Assembly: GCA_020627535.1 (NCBI GenBank)
Contig: JAHDGU010000003.1
Coordinates: forward strand, 62,001-126,000
Origin: Saprospiraceae bacterium
Lineage (GTDB): Bacteria > Bacteroidota > Bacteroidia > Chitinophagales > Saprospiraceae
DNA length: 64,000 bases
Direction: 5' to 3'
The notes below the pieces were generated by a model, which was given only the letters and a program-made list of their open reading frames with translations, had not been told where the DNA came from and did no database searches. How positions within the stretch are numbered: the stretch's first letter is position 1; every line of letters begins with the position of its first letter. Position numbers and translations under genes: made by a program. Of this stretch, positions 35,786-43,859 are shown piece by piece.

Positions 35786-37366
35786 ATGTCAGCTAAAACA
35801 CGAACTGTACTATCCTACATCGGGCTTGGCACAAGTATAGTGTGGCTCCTGTGGATCATGATAGACTATTCGCAGAAGCACCCGCTGTACTTCAGAGCCA
35901 TTCAAGATAATGCCTACTATGGCCCTTTGGTCCTAGTGGTGCTTACCAGCTTGATGGTCCCTCATATCATCAAGAAGCAGCTGATTCCGACCAGATATTT
36001 TGGAGCCTGGATGAGTTTGATCTTCATGGGAATTGTGCTCCTTTGGCAGCTCAATATTTCTCGCACAGAGTTTTTGAGCAACTATCCTGATTTCAGTGTG
36101 TCTTCGATCAAGTTCCTCGGTGCTTTTGCTGTGCACATGGGCCAGTGCTTGCTCGTACTACTGTCAGCCTTTGGATTTGGATCTTTTTTACTGAGGATTG
36201 CATCCATTGATTTGCCGCTGGCTTTGCAGAGACTCGTGAGTCTTGCGCTTGGCCTCACCTGTACATATATCCTCATGATGCTGCTCGGTGGCCTTGGCAT
36301 GCTGACCCAGTACGTCATATATGCTGTCCTGATTCTTGGCCTGGTACTGGGCTTGCCAGCGGTCTTCAGGCTCGTTCAAAAACTGCTGCTGACAAGTATG
36401 GTCCCTGAACAAGGGCATCAATGGTATGGCTATCTGGGATTTTTTCTCGCCAGTTGGATTTTGATGATGGGCTTAGCCCAAAGTGTGACCATCTATCCCA
36501 AGGGATATGATGCGATGAATTTCTATTCCAACATCCCTCACCTGATTGCCGAGCATGAAGGATTGGTCGAAGGATTTAGACCCTACACATGGTCTTTAAT
36601 CCAAAGTATTGGCCACATTGCATTTGATTCGCCAGAGGTAGCTAATCTATTATCCTCCTTTGGTGGTCTATTGGTGGCTGTTGCAGCCTATCAGTTTGCC
36701 GTTCATCAGCTCAGATTTGACCCTTCTCTAAGTATGCTAGGTGTTGCAATATTCATCAGCACGCCCGTATTCACGACACAGTTGGCTCATGAGCTCAAGA
36801 TAGATCTTCCGCTCCTCTATCTGCATATTACCACGCTGTATTTGGCCGTCAGGCTCATCAAGAAAGATGTGCAAGAGTGGAGATACTACATCCTACTTGG
36901 TGTTTTACTAGGATTTAGTCTAGCGATCAAGATCAGTTCAATCCTCTTGGCATTTGGAGTCCTCGTGGCGCTTTGGTATCGGAGCAAGCGTACAGGTCTG
37001 CCAATGGCGATGTTTTGCTTTATCCTATCTGCCATTCTATTTTTCAAGATCGACCGTTTTTCGGGCTTAGACTATTTGATCGGTGGTAGGTACATCTATG
37101 CAGTGATACTGGTGCTCGTCGGCATAGGACTCTCTATCAATCATGCTCTGGCTGATAGACATTACATCTGGGATCGCCTCAAGATCTCTGCATTGGTTCT
37201 TCTTGTTGCCTCGACTCTGTATGCACCTTGGATCGTAAAAAATATGAGTGAATGCAATCAGCGCTCTTTTGACTGCATCGTGAATGGTGCTCCGGTCGGA
37301 AAGAAACTGAATATCGCTCAGATGAAGAAAAACTACAGACAGTCACTCAAGACTGACAACGAATAG
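35786..37366 (+). CDS. GT-C-like multi-spanning membrane protein, N-terminal half type
   Basis: The protein has 526 aa with about 13 membrane helices. The periplasmic stretch KGYDAMNFYSNIPHLIAEHE, followed by PYTWSLIQSIGHIAF and later HELKIDLPLLYLHITTLYLA, follows the layout of ArnT/PMT-like GT-C transferases (an acidic residue in the first loop and another after helix 7-8). It ends with PWIVKNMSECNQRSFDCIVN, a position where related single-chain proteins continue into further helices. The next gene, 2 bp on in another frame, looks like that continuation. It would transfer sugar from a polyprenyl-phosphate donor in the periplasm (inference). Confidence 0.65.
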   Translation: MSAKTRTVLSYIGLGTSIVWLLWIMIDYSQKHPLYFRAIQDNAYYGPLVLVVLTSLMVPHIIKKQLIPTRYFGAWMSLIFMGIVLLWQLNISRTEFLSNYPDFSVSSIKFLGAFAVHMGQCLLVLLSAFGFGSFLLRIASIDLPLALQRLVSLALGLTCTYILMMLLGGLGMLTQYVIYAVLILGLVLGLPAVFRLVQKLLLTSMVPEQGHQWYGYLGFFLASWILMMGLAQSVTIYPKGYDAMNFYSNIPHLIAEHEGLVEGFRPYTWSLIQSIGHIAFDSPEVANLLSSFGGLLVAVAAYQFAVHQLRFDPSLSMLGVAIFISTPVFTTQLAHELKIDLPLLYLHITTLYLAVRLIKKDVQEWRYYILLGVLLGFSLAIKISSILLAFGVLVALWYRSKRTGLPMAMFCFILSAILFFKIDRFSGLDYLIGGRYIYAVILVLVGIGLSINHALADRHYIWDRLKISALVLLVASTLYAPWIVKNMSECNQRSFDCIVNGAPVGKKLNIAQMKKNYRQSLKTDNE

Positions 37367-37368
37367 TC

Positions 37369-38694
37369 ATGAGACGTAAGCTGACCATCATAGCGAGCCT
37401 CTTGGCCCCGATCTCACTCCTCGCGCAGGACGAGCCCAATCAGGGCGTACGTGAAGAGCTGCAGAGATACATAGGATATGAGCCGGGTACTTTCAAGTAT
37501 CTGACGCTGCCTTATGACCAGACGATGGGTAGCAATATCACAGGAAACTACTTGGATATTGGCTTTCTGATCTTGGCTCTGCTTGGCATGTATTTTTTGA
37601 TGCGGATCCCTAAGAAGCCTTGGCAATATGCTGTTACAGTTCTTTGTATCCTAGGCTTCTTCTCAATGTCTCTCTATTATGGCAAGGTCCTATTGACAGA
37701 GAATCTCATGGCCTCGATCAATCAGGATGGATTCACGGAGGCTTTCGCCAAAACGAACCCTTCATGGCTCGATAATTTTGTGGTAGGTATGTATCAGCTC
37801 AATGCGAGCATGTGGTCTTGGCTGTATGATATTCTTGAGCGTCTTTTTGCCAAGAAGGATTACCTGAGCATTCCAGTCTTGAGCCTGGCATTTTTAGGGA
37901 TCCTCTATGCTGTCAACAAACAATTGAAGAGCTCTGGAAGTGATCGTTCTTTTCAGCTTGCGATCGTAGCATTGAGCTGTACGACCTTCTTTTGGTTTTT
38001 GCTCAGTGCTGGTGTGATTTGGTATGGCTTCATCATCTTCGTCCTTGCGTCGATTTTGCTTGTAGGCGCATTTGGGCGAAAGCTCATTGATCAAAAACTC
38101 CATTTCATTGTCTTCCTCAGTCCTATCGTGTTATGGTTGCTAGTAGCCACCGTATTTAAAACCACCAATATCTATTACGCATCCGACAGGTCCAATCTCT
38201 TCATCGATCCATCGATCTGGATGTACTACAGTGGCGAAGCCGACAAGGACTTCGTGCTCAATAGCTATAAGCGATATTCAAGCCTTGCGATCAATGAGCT
38301 TAATGATAATCCCGATGCCGGCATCTACAAGGTGGGCACTAGTTTCAACTCGCTCATCAAAAACAATGACGAGCGCATTTTTGAAGATAATCTTCTCAGT
38401 TTTTTCTCGCAGATTCAACGAGAATTTAGAGATGAGGAGATTGCCCCAGCACTCAAGGCTAGTGGAATGGACTATATCCTTATCGGTTTGAAGACATGGA
38501 GTATCGATAACACACCAGAGAAAAGCTTGCAAAAGAAGTTTCGCGACTTCATGGGATACATCGGCTCAGCTGATGCGCTGGAGTTGGTCTCGACTGACCG
38601 AAGAGTCAAAGTACCAGGACGAGAGGAGCCCATGTATGGGATGAATGGAGAGGTCGTGGACTATGGCTACTACGCACTCTACCGGATCAAATGA
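37369..38694 (+). CDS. Membrane protein, possible C-terminal partner of the GT-C-like protein
   Basis: The protein has 441 aa. MRRKLTIIASLLAPISLLAQ resembles a signal peptide. A soluble segment REELQRYIGYEPGTFKYLTL follows, then about eight helices and a soluble C-terminal domain of ~130 residues (YKVGTSFNSLIKNNDERIF, MDYILIGLKTW). The linker and helices after the signal look like the second half of long GT-C transferases. It is encoded 2 bp after the preceding gene and overlaps the following DPM1-like gene (ATGATG), so all three are translated together. No exact family was recognised. Confidence 0.6.
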   Translation: MRRKLTIIASLLAPISLLAQDEPNQGVREELQRYIGYEPGTFKYLTLPYDQTMGSNITGNYLDIGFLILALLGMYFLMRIPKKPWQYAVTVLCILGFFSMSLYYGKVLLTENLMASINQDGFTEAFAKTNPSWLDNFVVGMYQLNASMWSWLYDILERLFAKKDYLSIPVLSLAFLGILYAVNKQLKSSGSDRSFQLAIVALSCTTFFWFLLSAGVIWYGFIIFVLASILLVGAFGRKLIDQKLHFIVFLSPIVLWLLVATVFKTTNIYYASDRSNLFIDPSIWMYYSGEADKDFVLNSYKRYSSLAINELNDNPDAGIYKVGTSFNSLIKNNDERIFEDNLLSFFSQIQREFRDEEIAPALKASGMDYILIGLKTWSIDNTPEKSLQKKFRDFMGYIGSADALELVSTDRRVKVPGREEPMYGMNGEVVDYGYYALYRIK

Positions 38695-39389
38695 TGGCAA
38701 TATCTCCTGAGCAGACCTATATCGTCATACCAGCCAAGGATGAGGCTATGCGTATCGAAGCCGTCCTCAAGTCCATCAAAAAACTAGATCGGCCTTATCC
38801 CATCGTCGTAGTAGATGACGCCAGCAGTGACAATACGGCTCACATTGCCAAGCGATACACTCGACACATTGTACGACACAAGATCAATCTTGGCCCTGGT
38901 GGAGCGACACGCACTGGGATAGAGTTTGCGCTCTTTGCAGGAGCGAAGAATATCGTCATCATAGATGCTGATGGCCAGCATAGCCCGTCCGAAATACCGA
39001 CTTTGCTTGATTCTCTTGCAAGAAATAGATATGACCTTGTCATCGGCAGCCGATTTATGGGTAGTGAGGAGGATGTACCTCGCATCCGGCGCATTTACAA
39101 TGGTATTGGGAATCGCATCTCAAGATTTGTGACCAATGTGGATGTTACGGACAGTCAGTCAGGTTTTCGTGCCATGACGAGCGACTTTGCCAGTCAAAAC
39201 CCTATCGAGTGGAATGGATTTGAATTTTGCATAGAAATGATCCGCAAAGCCAAGCAAAATGGGCATCGTATCGGTGAGGTCCCAATCTCCGTGAAGTATA
39301 CTAAAGAAACTTTGCAAAAGGGGCAGAGCATGATCAGCGGACTGAGGATGCTTGCCCGTATGATCGTGCAAACCTTTTATTCCCGCTAG
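38691..39389 (+). CDS. Glycosyltransferase family 2, DPM1/polyprenyl-phosphate type
   Basis: The protein has 232 aa. TYIVIPAKDEAMRIEAVLKSI, IVVVDDASSDNTAHIAKRY, NLGPGGATRTGIEFA and NIVIIDADGQHSPSEIPTLL carry the GT-A nucleotide and DxD motifs, and SQSGFRAM follows. There is no membrane helix, so it is the short soluble form. Enzymes of this type make polyprenyl-phosphate-sugar donors, and the two upstream GT-C-like proteins are the natural users. Start and stop of the neighbours overlap. Confidence 0.87.
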   Translation: MMAISPEQTYIVIPAKDEAMRIEAVLKSIKKLDRPYPIVVVDDASSDNTAHIAKRYTRHIVRHKINLGPGGATRTGIEFALFAGAKNIVIIDADGQHSPSEIPTLLDSLARNRYDLVIGSRFMGSEEDVPRIRRIYNGIGNRISRFVTNVDVTDSQSGFRAMTSDFASQNPIEWNGFEFCIEMIRKAKQNGHRIGEVPISVKYTKETLQKGQSMISGLRMLARMIVQTFYSR

Positions 39390-39438
39390 ACTTTTATCAT
39401 TCCTCACAAGAAGGCTTCATTTGCTGGAGCAAGTCGCA

Positions 39439-39446
39439 TATATTTG
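39439..39446 (+). promoter_or_regulatory. -7 element upstream of tRNA-Ser
   Basis: TATATTTG fits TAnnTTTG, 12 nt before the mature tRNA 5' end. A TTTG at 39420-39423 could serve as -33, but the 15-nt spacing is shorter than the usual 19-21. Confidence 0.5.
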
Positions 39447-39458
39447 CACCCGCTATTC

Positions 39459-39546
<88 letters not shown>

Positions 39547-39569
39547 CAGAGAGCGACATCTCCTCTCTA

Positions 39570-39664
39570 GACATTCCATCAATCATCACGAAGATCAAGA
39601 AATCTGAGCTCGCTCAGAGATTTCTTGGCGAGTGATGATCTGAGCGGTAGCGAAGAGGAATGTC
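39570..39664. repeat. Long imperfect palindrome after tRNA-Ser
   Basis: Nested arms pair around a 2-nt centre at 39610-39611: GACATTCC with GGAATGTC at the ends (39570-39577 / 39657-39664), ATCATCAC with GTGATGAT (39582-39589 / 39632-39639), and AAGAAATCTGAGC with GCTCAGAGATTTCTT (39597-39609 / 39612-39626, with a 2-nt bulge). The right arm is also the start of the first 154-bp tandem unit. Confidence 0.75.
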
Positions 39665-39990
39665 GTTTTGACCTTCGGAGAGGAAGGGATCACCGCGTGA
39701 ATCCCAAACGCGCAGGTGATTTTTGATTTACGATTTAAGATTTAAGACGTGCTAAACAATGGCTCGCTCAGAGATTTCTTGGCGAGTGATGATCTGAGCG
39801 GTAGCGAAGAGGAATGTCGTTTTGACCTTCGGAGAGGAAGGGATCACCGCGTGAATCCCAAACGCGCAGGTGATTTTTGATTTACGATTTAAGATTTAAG
39901 ACGTGCTAAACAATGGCTCGCTCAGAGATTTCTTGGCGAGTGATGATCTGAGCGGTAGCGAAGAGGAATGTCGTTTTGAACTGCGGAGAG
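39608..39990. repeat. Tandem repeat, 154-bp period, about 2.5 copies
   Basis: Units begin at 39608, 39762 and 39916. The first two are essentially identical and the third breaks off after about 70 bp. Each full unit holds two hairpins: CGCTCAGA/TCTGAGCG and a TCACC-GCG / CGC-AGGTGA pair. The 3' part of each unit (GATTTACGATTTAAGATTT) is a simple repeat common in Bacteroidetes intergenic DNA. No gene is supported between the tRNA and prfB; the remaining ~190 bp hold nothing recognisable except the 16-bp repeat below. Confidence 0.85.
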
Positions 39991-40180
39991 AAGGTCATTT
40001 TTGATTGATTGATTTATGTTTTTTGATTTGGGCATTCTCGCTGACTAAGACAGGCTCAAGCCAACTATGTGTGTTTCTCGTGCGCGTCCCGCGCCGAGTT
40101 CCGCTCGTATCATTCGTTTTCATATTGACTAGACCTTTGAGCTGCTGGCGCGGTACACTCAGCAAGCACGATAGTAGATA

Positions 40181-40244
40181 TCGATCATTCAATCACTCGA
40201 TCATTCAATCACTCGATCATTCAACCCCTCGATCATTGATTCAA
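40181..40244. repeat. 16-bp tandem repeat reaching the prfB stop codon
   Basis: Four adjoining units of TCGATCATTCAATCAC (the last two degenerate) start at 40181, 40197, 40213 and 40229. The final unit overlaps the prfB stop codon at 40241-40243. Confidence 0.8.
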
Positions 40245-41324
40245 TCCACCCCGTCAGACATCAACCAAGCCTTCAAAAAACCGTCGATATCACCATTGAG
40301 GACCGCATCAGTATTGCTCGTCTGATGCATCGTACGATGATCCTTGACTCTGCGATCATCTAGGACATAGGATCTGATCTGACTCCCCCACTCATTAGCC
40401 ATCTTATTGGCTTCGATCTTGTCTTTTTCGGCGAGCTGCTTTTGTAGTTCGCGTTCGTACAATCGGGACTTCAACATTTGTAGTGCCTTCTCACGATTCA
40501 TATGTTGAGATCTTTCCTCTTGGCACTCTGCTACGATCCCCGTCGGGAGGTGTCGCACCCTGACTGCACTTTCAGTCTTGTTGACGTGCTGACCACCGGC
40601 ACCGGAGGCTCTGAAGGTATCCCACTCGATATCAGCAGGATTCACTTCAACCTCTATCGTATTATCGATCATCGGATGCACAAATACCGAACTGAAGGAT
40701 GTCATTCGCTTTCCTTGACTGTTGAATGGACTGATACGGACGAGTCGATGCACACCATTTTCGCCTTGCAATAGACCGAAGGCAAATTCCCCATCGATCT
40801 CGAGCTCAACACTCTTTATACCCGCAACATCACCTTCTTGGCGATTGAGCAGCTTGACTTTGAAGCCCTTTCGCTCCGCCCACATTTCATACATGCGCTG
40901 TAGCATGGCGCTCCAGTCGCAGCTTTCCGTACCACCGGCTCCAGCATTGATCTGCAGGATACAGGATAGAGCGTCCTGAGGCTGATTGAGTGTACTCTTA
41001 AACTCAATATCGTCGTACAAGTCGACTGTTTTGGCGTAAGCCTCCTCGAGCTCATCGACAGTCAGTTCTCCCTCAGCGAGGTACTCCTGCATGATCTCGA
41101 GCTCGTCATAAGACTCCTCTAGTTGGGTATGGAGCCCAAGCCAATACTTGTGCTTCTTAATTTCTTGCATGACAGCCTTTCCCGCTTCTGCATCATTCCA
41201 GAAGTCCGGTGCCATGCTTTTTTGTTCTAGTTGTGTAAGCTCAAATTGACGCGTCTCGACGTCAAAGATACCTCCTGAGAGTCTCCAGCCGTGAGCTCAA
41301 CTTCTGTAGTTGTTCGCTGGTCAT
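40241..41324 (-). CDS. prfB: Peptide chain release factor 2, with programmed +1 frameshift
   Basis: RF2 (about 360 aa) terminates translation at UGA and UAA. A naive frame from an internal ATG loses the first 36 residues. The true start is the ATG at 41324-41322, giving [20 protein letters not shown], then an in-frame TGA at 41264-41262. The slippery CTT-TGA-C (41267-41261) is preceded by AGGAGG (41276-41271) with the same 3-nt spacing as in E. coli. Shifting +1 continues [16 protein letters not shown] into the main frame. The codon-recognition tripeptide SPF (~198-200) and catalytic GGQ (~243-245, GAGGQHV) are present. RF2 thus controls its own synthesis. Confidence 0.96.
41261..41276 (-). 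promoter_or_regulatory. RF2 programmed frameshift site
   Basis: On the minus strand: AGGAGG-TAT-CTT-TGA-C. The internal SD-like hexamer and the CTT before a poor-context UGA are the known elements that promote +1 slippage when RF2 is scarce. Confidence 0.95.
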
Positions 41325-41362
41325 GTTTTTGTGCTTTTGTTAATATTGAGATCTATTGATCA

Positions 41363-42298
41363 TTAAAATGTATCGACCAACTCGACATAAAAGATCAGAT
41401 CACTATTGGGCGGAATACCACCATTGGCTCTATCTCCGTAGGCAATGTCAGAAGGAATATAGAAAGTTGCCTTGGTACCTTTTTTGAGCAGTGCAAATCC
41501 TAGATCCCATCCTGAGATCACCTCTCTCCTGCCAAGGCTAAAAGTAAACTCTCGTCCTCCGCGGAATGAAGTGTCAAACATCTCTCCATCTGAGGCTAGA
41601 TAACCGTAGTAGTTGGCCACCACTGAGGCACCGTCCTCAGGAATAGGTCCTGTGCCTTCCTCATGTATATAGTACTTGAGTCCACTTGGTCCATCTCTCC
41701 ACTCCACATTCTCATCTTGGATGTCGTCATAGAATGCCGCGGACATGGTTTCGATCTCTGGGAGCCTGGCTTTATTGACCGGGATACGGGCATTGATCTC
41801 TGTCATTTTTTCTCGCATCTTCTCTTGTTTGGCTGTCATTTCCTCAGCCAGGATGCGACGATCTTCATCAATCTGTTCTTGCGTCTTGGATTCTCCCAGT
41901 TTGATACAGTACCTGAGTGTTTTCATCCCAGCAAATTGCTCTTTGTTCTGCTTCATGCTGTCCACTGGGAAGTAGATCACGGCGCTGTCTCCGACGTTCA
42001 TGTGATTGACGACTTCCTCGATGGGAGGAGCTCCCGCTGGAGTCGGCTTGTCACGATCTACTTCATAAGATGGTGGCTGCGGATATCCTTTGGTGCTCTG
42101 AATTACTTCACCCTTGTCATCGATGAGATCTATATTGAAGACAGCATAGTCGCCTTCTTTGCACTTAGGTCCATCACCAGAGTTGATGATCTCATACTCA
42201 AATCCGTTGCTGCTCATCAGTGGCCCGGAGTCAGATTCACATGCCATGGTGAGCGCTGTCGCGCAAATGGCGAGTTGTAGAATGTATCTTGATTTCAT
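41363..42298 (-). CDS. FKBP-type peptidyl-prolyl isomerase lipoprotein
   Basis: The protein has 311 aa. The N-terminus is a lipoprotein signal (ICATALTMAC, Cys20). Residues ~30-140 form a degenerate FKBP-like domain (EGDYAVFNIDLID, MNVGDSAVIYFP). A charged helical linker follows (EEMTAKQEKMREKMTEINAR). Residues ~205-311 form a regular FKBP domain with ASVVANYYGYLASDGEMFDTSF, VISGWDLGFALLKKGTKATF and IPSDIAYGD. It would assist folding of envelope proteins in the periplasm or at the outer membrane. It overlaps the DHH gene stop (TAATG), so the two are co-transcribed. Confidence 0.93.
   Translation of the reverse strand: MKSRYILQLAICATALTMACESDSGPLMSSNGFEYEIINSGDGPKCKEGDYAVFNIDLIDDKGEVIQSTKGYPQPPSYEVDRDKPTPAGAPPIEEVVNHMNVGDSAVIYFPVDSMKQNKEQFAGMKTLRYCIKLGESKTQEQIDEDRRILAEEMTAKQEKMREKMTEINARIPVNKARLPEIETMSAAFYDDIQDENVEWRDGPSGLKYYIHEEGTGPIPEDGASVVANYYGYLASDGEMFDTSFRGGREFTFSLGRREVISGWDLGFALLKKGTKATFYIPSDIAYGDRANGGIPPNSDLIFYVELVDTF
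42253..42268 (-). repeat. Dispersed mini-hairpin, copy in FKBP signal-peptide region
   Basis: ATTT-GCGC-GACA-GCGC on the minus strand: perfect stem with the loop GACA in place of GAAA. Confidence 0.6.
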
Positions 42299-43314
42299 TA
42301 AAATGACTTTAGTATTTCAGATTTGTATTCGTGTGCAATTTGTACTAGGCGGTCTACAGTGTCCTTTAGACTTGCGTCGCTTCGTCCTCCAGAAGCATTC
42401 TTATGACCACCACCGTTGAAGTACTTGGATGCAATTTTCTGCACAGAAAAATCTCCTTTTGATCTGAGGGAGAGCTTGATGTACTGCTGGTTTTGCTCTG
42501 TGACGAATGCCGCCATATTGATACCATCCATCTTGAGGATATAGTTGACGATCCCTTCTGTATCACCTCGCTGGATTTTAAACTGTTTGTGGTCTGCCAG
42601 ATTGAGGAAAATGAGACCCATGCCAAGTTCAGGGAAGATCCTCATCCTATTGTTGAGGCAATGACCAAGCAGTTCGAGATTTTTGAGCGAAAGCGTGTTG
42701 AAGACTTTATTCTGCACGTAGTCACTGTCGACACCTCGATTGAGCAGCTGTGATGCCACGCGGAAAACTTCAGGTGCTATGCTGTACTTGAAGCTACCTG
42801 TATCAGTCAGGAGTCCTACGTACAGCGATTCACCCATCTTAATATCAATGTGATCGACCTCGCCAAGATCTTCTATGAGACGATAGACGAGTTCAGCGGT
42901 ACTCGAGGCCGTGCTATCGCAATAGTATGCGTCAAAGTAAGGCTCCGGATCAAGGTGGTGATCTATGACAATCTTTTTTGCCTTGCTCTCCATCAGCTGC
43001 AGTTGCAGCGGATCTACTCGCTCCCAGCTATTAAAATCAAGCGCATAGATCTGCTCTGCCTTGTCTATGACTGCTCTCGCCTCATCAGGAAAGTTGTCAA
43101 AAATGAGTACATCCTTCGTTCTTGGCATCCACTTCATTGTGGCAGGATACTCACTGGGCAAAATCACAGTGACCTTGTGATTTTTCTTCTCCAGGTATGC
43201 AGCAAGTGCTGTGGATGACCCTAGGGCATCTCCATCTGGATTGCGATGACTGAGGATCACAGAGTTGGCTGGTTCCTTGATGCAGGAACTGATGTATGTC
43301 AGGTCATCGGTCAT
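42298..43314 (-). CDS. nrnA: DHH/DHHA1 phosphoesterase (NrnA-like oligoribonuclease / PAP phosphatase)
   Basis: The protein has 338 aa. DHH motifs: [13 protein letters not shown] (D27, D29), the metal-ligand region ALDFN (D93) and VIDHH (D118-H120). The C-terminal DHHA1 substrate-binding motif is [12 protein letters not shown]. NrnA degrades short RNA oligomers and dephosphorylates 3'-phosphoadenosine-5'-phosphate (PAP). The second activity would matter here because four PAPS-dependent sulfotransferases in this window would release PAP (inference). It is divergent from ndk. Confidence 0.9.
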   Translation of the reverse strand: MTDDLTYISSCIKEPANSVILSHRNPDGDALGSSTALAAYLEKKNHKVTVILPSEYPATMKWMPRTKDVLIFDNFPDEARAVIDKAEQIYALDFNSWERVDPLQLQLMESKAKKIVIDHHLDPEPYFDAYYCDSTASSTAELVYRLIEDLGEVDHIDIKMGESLYVGLLTDTGSFKYSIAPEVFRVASQLLNRGVDSDYVQNKVFNTLSLKNLELLGHCLNNRMRIFPELGMGLIFLNLADHKQFKIQRGDTEGIVNYILKMDGINMAAFVTEQNQQYIKLSLRSKGDFSVQKIASKYFNGGGHKNASGGRSDASLKDTVDRLVQIAHEYKSEILKSF

Positions 43315-43381
43315 GCCGCGAAGTTCTTGAAATTATTTGTACTGGACTTGGTATTTTGGAGTCTCTCCTCGGGCTAATCCC

Positions 43382-43389
43382 TACTTTTG
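43382..43389 (+). promoter_or_regulatory. -7 element for ndk
   Basis: TACTTTTG fits TAnnTTTG. A TTTTG at 43354-43358 could be the -33 part, but the 23-nt spacing is long. The leader would be about 40 nt. Confidence 0.4.
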
Positions 43390-43436
43390 CGCGGATTTTA
43401 AGATTATTCATTTACCTAATCACAAACACCATACAC

Positions 43437-43859
43437 ATGGCGACTAATAGAACCTTTACTATGATCAAGCCTGACGCCGTCAGGAATGGACACATCGGAG
43501 CTATCTTGGATAAAATCTGCGCGGCAGGATTCAAGATCGTTGCGATGAAATATACCAAGCTATCAGCTGAGAAAGCAGGTGAGTTTTATGCGGTGCACAA
43601 AGAGAGACCATTCTATGGTGAACTCGTGGAGTTTATGTCATCCGGACCTATCGTAGCTGCCGTACTAGAAAAAGATAATGCAGTAGCTGACTTTCGCAAG
43701 CTCATCGGCGCGACCAATCCTGCTGAAGCAGCTGAAGGCACAATCCGTGCACTCTATGCAACGAGCATAGGTGAGAACGCTGTCCATGGGGCAGATAGTG
43801 ATGAAAATGCAGCCATCGAAGGCTCATTTCATTTTGCCGGTACAGAAATGTTTGCTTAG
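43437..43859 (+). CDS. ndk: Nucleoside diphosphate kinase
   Basis: The protein has 140 aa, the normal Ndk length. The frame extends 47 codons upstream, but the Ndk homology starts exactly at this ATG ([15 protein letters not shown]). The phosphorylated histidine is H117 in [10 protein letters not shown], and [15 protein letters not shown] and [12 protein letters not shown] are conserved. It equilibrates NTP pools with ATP, supplying UTP, dTTP and CTP for nucleotide sugars among other uses. Its 3' end overlaps the convergent mutS2 by 4 bp. Confidence 0.97.
   Translation: MATNRTFTMIKPDAVRNGHIGAILDKICAAGFKIVAMKYTKLSAEKAGEFYAVHKERPFYGELVEFMSSGPIVAAVLEKDNAVADFRKLIGATNPAEAAEGTIRALYATSIGENAVHGADSDENAAIEGSFHFAGTEMFA

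Noticed and set aside
39608-39990. Possible CRISPR array (regularly spaced repeats)
   Set aside because: The repeat unit is 154 bp, with only 2.5 copies and no short-repeat/unique-spacer alternation, and no cas genes are present.
39995-40192. 65-codon minus-strand frame after prfB
   Set aside because: The composition (RRGTRTRNTHS) looks like translated repeat DNA; there are no homologous features and no promoter.
41663-42280. 205-codon plus-strand frame
   Set aside because: It is antisense to the FKBP lipoprotein gene and lacks any recognisable domain.
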